Positions 10,501 through 16,500 of a DNA stretch of 21,519 nucleotides are shown here, one piece after another (position 1 is the stretch's first letter; every line of letters begins with the position of its first letter). The translations under genes and the position numbers were made by a program. Under the pieces are notes generated by a model. It had not been told where the DNA came from. It saw only the letters and a list, made by a program, of their open reading frames with translations, and ran no database searches. The stretch is from Mnemiopsis leidyi. Lineage: Eukaryota > Ctenophora > Tentaculata > Lobata > Bolinopsidae. The stretch is from contig JH153709.1 of NCBI GenBank assembly GCA_000226015.1, positions 4,046-25,564 of the forward strand, written 5' to 3'.

Positions 10501-13500
10501 TACAGTAAAACATCTATTTACTGTAGCTCTATTTACGGTGTCCCTCGATTTACCGGGCCTTCCCCCTTTTCTTCCGAGAGGCCCGTTAAATAGAGGTTTT
10601 ACTGTACTGGGAATTGGTATCATGTTAACTAGTGCAGTTATAACAAGTGCAGTTATACACGCTTTTATTTCGTTGCTAATTTGTGCCTCCGTTATCAGCA
10701 GCGCTTATCATCTCAGCAGCTATCTCAACTCGCAGCTACCGCTTGTTTTACGGCTACTATACACTGTGTATATCTGATCATGCCGACAGTCGCAGAACGT
10801 TTCAATTTTGATAAGGTGGAGATCGATGGACAAAATTTTTTGCTTGATACCGTAAAACTATGTAAAGTTAATTGTGTTCAAGAACTAAATCAAGACAATG
10901 CGAACAGAATTGGAAACAAGGGGGATTTAGCTACAAAGTTTTTGCAAGCAATGCAGCTAATCGAGAGACAGCACAATATGATCATCAATCAGAGGGTGCA
11001 CGTGAGTCAGAATCAGTCTCGTATGATCGAGTTGCAGGATGAAGTCATANNNNNNNNNNNGTCTGTATTGCTGAGAAACCGACTGCTTGAGGGCACCAGT
11101 TTCTGTGTTCACTGTGTGGCGATTATTTCATGTTGATAAACTTTGTGTTGTTATCAGCTGTGAACAGAGTTTAATTGCTCAGTTACTGATAAGGGATCAT
11201 TATTTTCGAGTGTAACGATTTAAACAAGTTTTTGCCACTTATTTATTTATTATAATTTATAGGAAGTTTACTTATTATAATTTATAGGAAGTTCGAAGGT
11301 ACAGGTCTTAATTTTTTCAGGTAGTTCTTGCAAGTCATTATCTGTAAGTTTAGGTAAGCTCTTGCTATGAATTGTTGAGCTAGCAGGGCTGCACAGCCCT
11401 TGCAATATACAGTTCTAGCTTTGCACATTAAGCCTTAAGGTTCAGGTTTTTGTGGTACGACTTGCAATCCTATTATACATAGATTTATCATGACGTGTGC
11501 CCTGCGGGGATTAGATATGATACATATGATTTTATACATTGGTTTTAAATGCCCCTATGGGTACCGGCGGTCAAACCGGTTTTCAAACAAACAAAGTTAA
11601 TTTTACATGATAGTATTGTTTCAAACACCTAATTTTGGGATCTTCCCCACTTTAAGATTATAGAAAATCTATTTGCATCCATACCAATAACTGGTTTTGA
11701 CTTTAATCAACTGAAGTACGATCGACAAAATTTCATATGTTGAAAATAATGTGGCCAATTACGGGGGATGTGGGCAATAACACGGTATGTCATTCATAAC
11801 ACGGTATGTGACAAAAACACGGGATTTGGGCAATTACTCCAGCTATTTCTTATTGAATTCTGGATCATTTTCAACTCAGATATCGCATTCCTTTCATTAA
11901 TTGCTTAATTTGAAAAACTTGAGGAAAATTTGAAAATTTGTTATTTGAAATAACACGCTAATGTCAGCCTGAGATTTCTGACGCAGACGGTTTCAAATAA
12001 TTTGAAACACGAGGTTCAGTATTATTTGACCTTTAAGAGGAAGGGGGATAACTTCCGTAGAAAGAAATATAGGGAATATAAAGAACACATATGGGGAATA
12101 TAAAGAATACATATAGGGAACATAAAGAACACAAAGAAAATAAAACTAACGGTGGTGGCAGTTCCGAAGACGTGTCCGAAGTCAATGCCGATCAGTTCCC
12201 CTGTTTTCGTGTCAAGCAGGTAATTGTTGAGATGTCTGTCTCCCACTCCAAGTATCCAGTGTGACAAACACATACTCACATAGGTCGACACAAACTTCCT
12301 GGGTAGCTGACAGTTAATATTGAGTTGTCAGCTAAAGTTATGTTTAATAACTTATTTGATTATGAGAAAATCGAGAATTATAGAGTCATCGTCGTTAACA
12401 AACATATCAACTTATCAATGGTCCAATTTCTAATCCGGTAACATTTCCAATAAGGCCATCAGGTACACAGAAAAGAAGTGCCACTAACTTGCGAAGAAGA
12501 ACAAAGGAGTCAGGGGATCTGGCCAAGTTGACAAGAACAGATTTCAGTTTGTCGGAGGAGATCTGACCGGACAGTCGCTTACTTTGGAGGACAACGTCGT
12601 CTAGACTACATCTCTGGTACATCTGACGAGAGCGTGAGTGTGAACTAATAGAAATTAAAGATATAACATTTAGCGATATAGATGATATATTGTGAGTCTT
12701 TCTTGATTCCGGGCAAACAGATACATCCGTAACTTACCTTTGTGTAACCCCCAAATCTATCAATCCAAGAACAGTACTCGGCCCGAACTTTGTCCGCAAC
12801 TTGTTTGTCAGCCTCGTCAAACAGAACACTATTTATTGTAGTTGTGTTGGGTAGCCACGCTATTATTCCCATACTAGGGAAAAATCAGAGGTTTATCTTG
12901 TTTGAGAGTTTAAAATTAGAATTTACCAACGTTTATCTAAAAGAAAGTAATTAAAATTATTTAAGACGCTTTTTAGCCAAAATTGTTAAATGATTAGGTT
13001 TAGAGCTTCATGAATCCCTACAAGTACAAACAGTGTGGTGATTCTCATAACGTGATTTTCCGTGATTCTAATTACGAACTTGTTCGTTAGAGGGAACACA
13101 TCGTATGTCCTTAAGGATGCGTCTCTTAGAGTTGTTCGTAACTTTTCGTCCATTACCTTCAACAACTGAAAGAAAAGATAATAGTTACAGTGTCAAAAAC
13201 AGTGGAAAACATTCATCATACAGTACACGTGACGTTGATTAAGTAATACAAATTTTGCGATGATTTTAGCGAACAAGGAAAACTACCTACTTTAGACAGT
13301 ATGAAGACAGAAAGACTAACAGAGAGATAAACAGACAGACAGAGAAACAGATAGAGAAAAACAGACAGACAGACAAACAGAGTGAGAAACAGGCAGACAG
13401 AGAAACAGACAGAGAAACAGATAGACAGAGAACAGACAGAGAAAGGGACAGACAGAGAACAGATAGAGAAAAACAGACAGACAGAAAAACAGATAGAGAA

Positions 13501-16500
13501 AAACAGATAGACAGAGAAAAACAGACAAACAGATAGAGAAACAGACAGAGAAACAGATAGAGAAAAACAGACAGCGAAACAAAGCAACCTGCATGACACG
13601 CTGATCAGTTCGCAAGTCCTCCCCTCCCTTCACCAGAACACTGCGTTTCTCTCCGTTGTCCAGGAGCATGCTTATCTTAACTGGTTTACGGATGGACGCT
13701 AGAACTGTGATCGTCTCCTCGAACTTCGCTATCTTTTTGTGGTGAGACGGGTTTGGTCTGTCTGTCCCGTTGTATTGACCTGAGTTTTGCATTGTCAATA
13801 ATTCACATATTAGCAACTTGTAGTTGACCTGGGTTTTATACTAACAACAATTCACTTAGCAAGTAGCTGCTTGAATTCGAAGAATTTGGCACAATTTTGG
13901 GATTTTTAGGAACAACCAAGGCAGGAAACCTGCTCTTAAAAAATTGAGACTCGAAATTAAAACCTGGCATTTCCAGAGATCCAGCTTTGTAGTTGGTAAA
14001 CCATCTAGAGTAATCAGAAAGTTTGGGACCTTTCCTTCTTTTCCCCGCCTCTTTCTTCTCTTCGGCTCTAATCTCTTGTTCGTACTTCCTCAGCTCATCT
14101 AGCTGCTTCTTTATTTCCATCTGACCGAACCAGTGATTTTAATGATATCTTTATTCTGATAGATAACAGTTTATGAAAGATCTGTTAAACTTACGACCGT
14201 TAAAATCATAGTTTAACCAACAAGAAACCTTATTTAGTTTGGTGAGGAGAGAGTGCCAGGACTGCTTGTGTTTGCTAGCAAAGGAGTTCCTGATGTTCGA
14301 CAGAGAGTTTTTGTTGAACAAGTTATCAGATATCCTCTTTACATAGCTGTTCTTTGAACTCTTGTCGGCTTTAACTGCCATCTCGTCTATCAAGTCCTTC
14401 AGCAGCATATCTGGAGGAGTCAGTGTAGCAAGGGCTTCTAGGAAGGGAGAGATTTCCTCGGTGGTTACTAGGCTACTGATCTCACTCACCACTCTGTTTA
14501 TGTCCGGGTCTAGGTCCTTCCAATCCTCCACACTCACTCTGAAATAGATTGAAGTAAATGGTACAGAAACAGAAACAGCACTTCCGTTTTAGTTGAGAAC
14601 GATAGCCGCACAAGAATCTAAACTCAAATCAACTAATCAATAGGGAAGGTTATGTTCACCTCCAGGAGTAAGACAAGGCCCCAGGGTAGTCTTCAGCGAT
14701 CATCCTGACAACTTGGATAGCAGCAGGTCCGAGGGGGGTAGGAACAAAACCCAGGAGTTGTGATAACCACTCTATAAACATCCAGGAAGGTACCTCGGAG
14801 CACTGAAAGGGTAAGAAATTGTGTAGATAAGAAATGTTTTATGTTCATAACGTCCAATATTCCGAACATCAAGTGGGCAGAGTTTTAAAATGATAAATTG
14901 GTCATTTCAGAGTCAACCCATGGTACAAATGACAAATTCGAACTAAATTATAAGGACTTTTTTGTGGTCTTTGTTATCTCAAAAACTACATCTAGCATTG
15001 CTTTGAAACTTTCAGATCTTATAATCCTCACTGGATTGAGCAGAAGACTTTATAGACTAGAAAAAACACAAAATGGAAGATCTTACCTTCTCAAGGAACT
15101 GTGATGTTGCTTGTTCCCCGCAGAGAGACTGCAGGACGTACGGGAACATAAACCTCGCCTTTCTACTGTTATACCTGAGTACAAATGAATGTTGATGTGG
15201 AACTGCTCCTATATATCATTCTCTGGAAATTGGAATTTTTGGGGGTTTTCATAAAGCATTTTATCAATTCGCGTTTTCGTAACCGTGTGTCCGACTAGGA
15301 CTTTCAAATATATTTGATAAGATTGGTCCGCACGTACCATTATCAAGGAGACTGACTTTAGAGATGTAACCTACCTCATAGCAGTTAGGGCGATGTTTTG
15401 AAAGACGAGTTTGATATCAGAACACTGGGTATCTACAAGGGCTAGCGAAGGTTTCTGTATCTCAGACGATAGCAGTTCTATTACAGTTTCATAGTTTGTA
15501 ACATTTTCTTCCTGAAACAGTTACAGTGTGTTATCAGAACATTATTCATAAGTTCATAAAACAGCAATACATCTTATGAAGAAAGCATTGCGAAGTCCTC
15601 TAAATGTGTGATCTCCGTCAACCTAACTTTACTAAATGCTCTTGAATCATTGACCGTTTCTTAGCTAAAACATTGAGAGAATCAATGTTGTTATAAGTTG
15701 AACTTACGTTAAAAGTGGAAGTATCAATCCGGGTTAATCTCTCCATCCCTTCAGCATACAACTTTCCAGGTTGATGCTGACTCACAGAAGGGTTCTTATA
15801 CAGCATCTGTGCCATCCTTAGTTTTAACCGAGCAGAAGAGACCAACTGTTCCTCATCCAGCATTCCCAACATGCCTTCCAACCGGGAAACACTTTCAGCA
15901 ACAGTCGAGTTGGACTCTTCAACACTCCTCAGGATCACCTCAGTCCCAATCCCGTAGTAACTAATGAGATCTTCGCCGTACAACTCACTCACATCCACCA
16001 GCTGCACCAGTCTTTTTGCAACACTGGGACAGTCCTGATTCAGAGCAGATCTGATAGCAGCGAATATCAGCCCGTACTTCTTGTCGACACTACTCCTATC
16101 TTCCATCAGAGAGTCGTACTCGCTGTAGGAGTTAGAGTTCTCCATCTCATCAGAGGTGACAGTCTGGAGCAGACTCCGCTGGTTCAGCAAACTCTCCCAG
16201 ACAGAGAAAGGGGTGGATATGTCCTCTGGAAACCGGGATATCCAGTGTGCAGCTAGTTGTGACTCCTTGTGGACTACATCGTACAGTTCCGATAGAGCTT
16301 GGCAAGAGTGTAGAGCTCTCTTCCTTTGGATGCTCTGCTGGGAGTACCTCCACTCAGCCAGGAAGGATTGGACACCCTTGTAGATGTTTGCTAGAGCCTT
16401 ATCATCACTATCTTTAAGGTGGTATAGCAGAGCTAGTGTACTGTGGGTGTCAACTTGGAGATGACCTTCAAGTCTAGATGCTATGTCTTCCAGATCGGTT

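Larger units (their letters stand above)
4977..12150 (-). other. PRKDC: Giant PRKDC intron (7,174 bp) hosting antisense genes
   Basis: Bounded by ACC|GTTAGT at 12151/12150 and ACATTTCAG|TTG at 4976. The other introns are 108-468 bp. On the opposite strand it holds the Cys-rich secreted-protein gene, its duplicated first exon, a short transposon, a coiled-coil-like ORF, a minisatellite and an 11-base assembly gap. The stretches 5060-5600, 5910-6420 and 9250-9770 are AT-rich DNA with nothing else recognised. Confidence 0.85.

Noticed and set aside
10623-10780. Possible LTR (TG...CA) ahead of the coiled-coil-like ORF
   Set aside because: No second copy, no target duplication and no primer-binding site were visible.
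13216-13816. Ser/Leu/Cys/Val-rich open frames on the minus strand
   Set aside because: They translate the low-complexity CAGACAGAGAAA tract. Only 13779-13589 is a real exon, supported by family motifs and splice sites.
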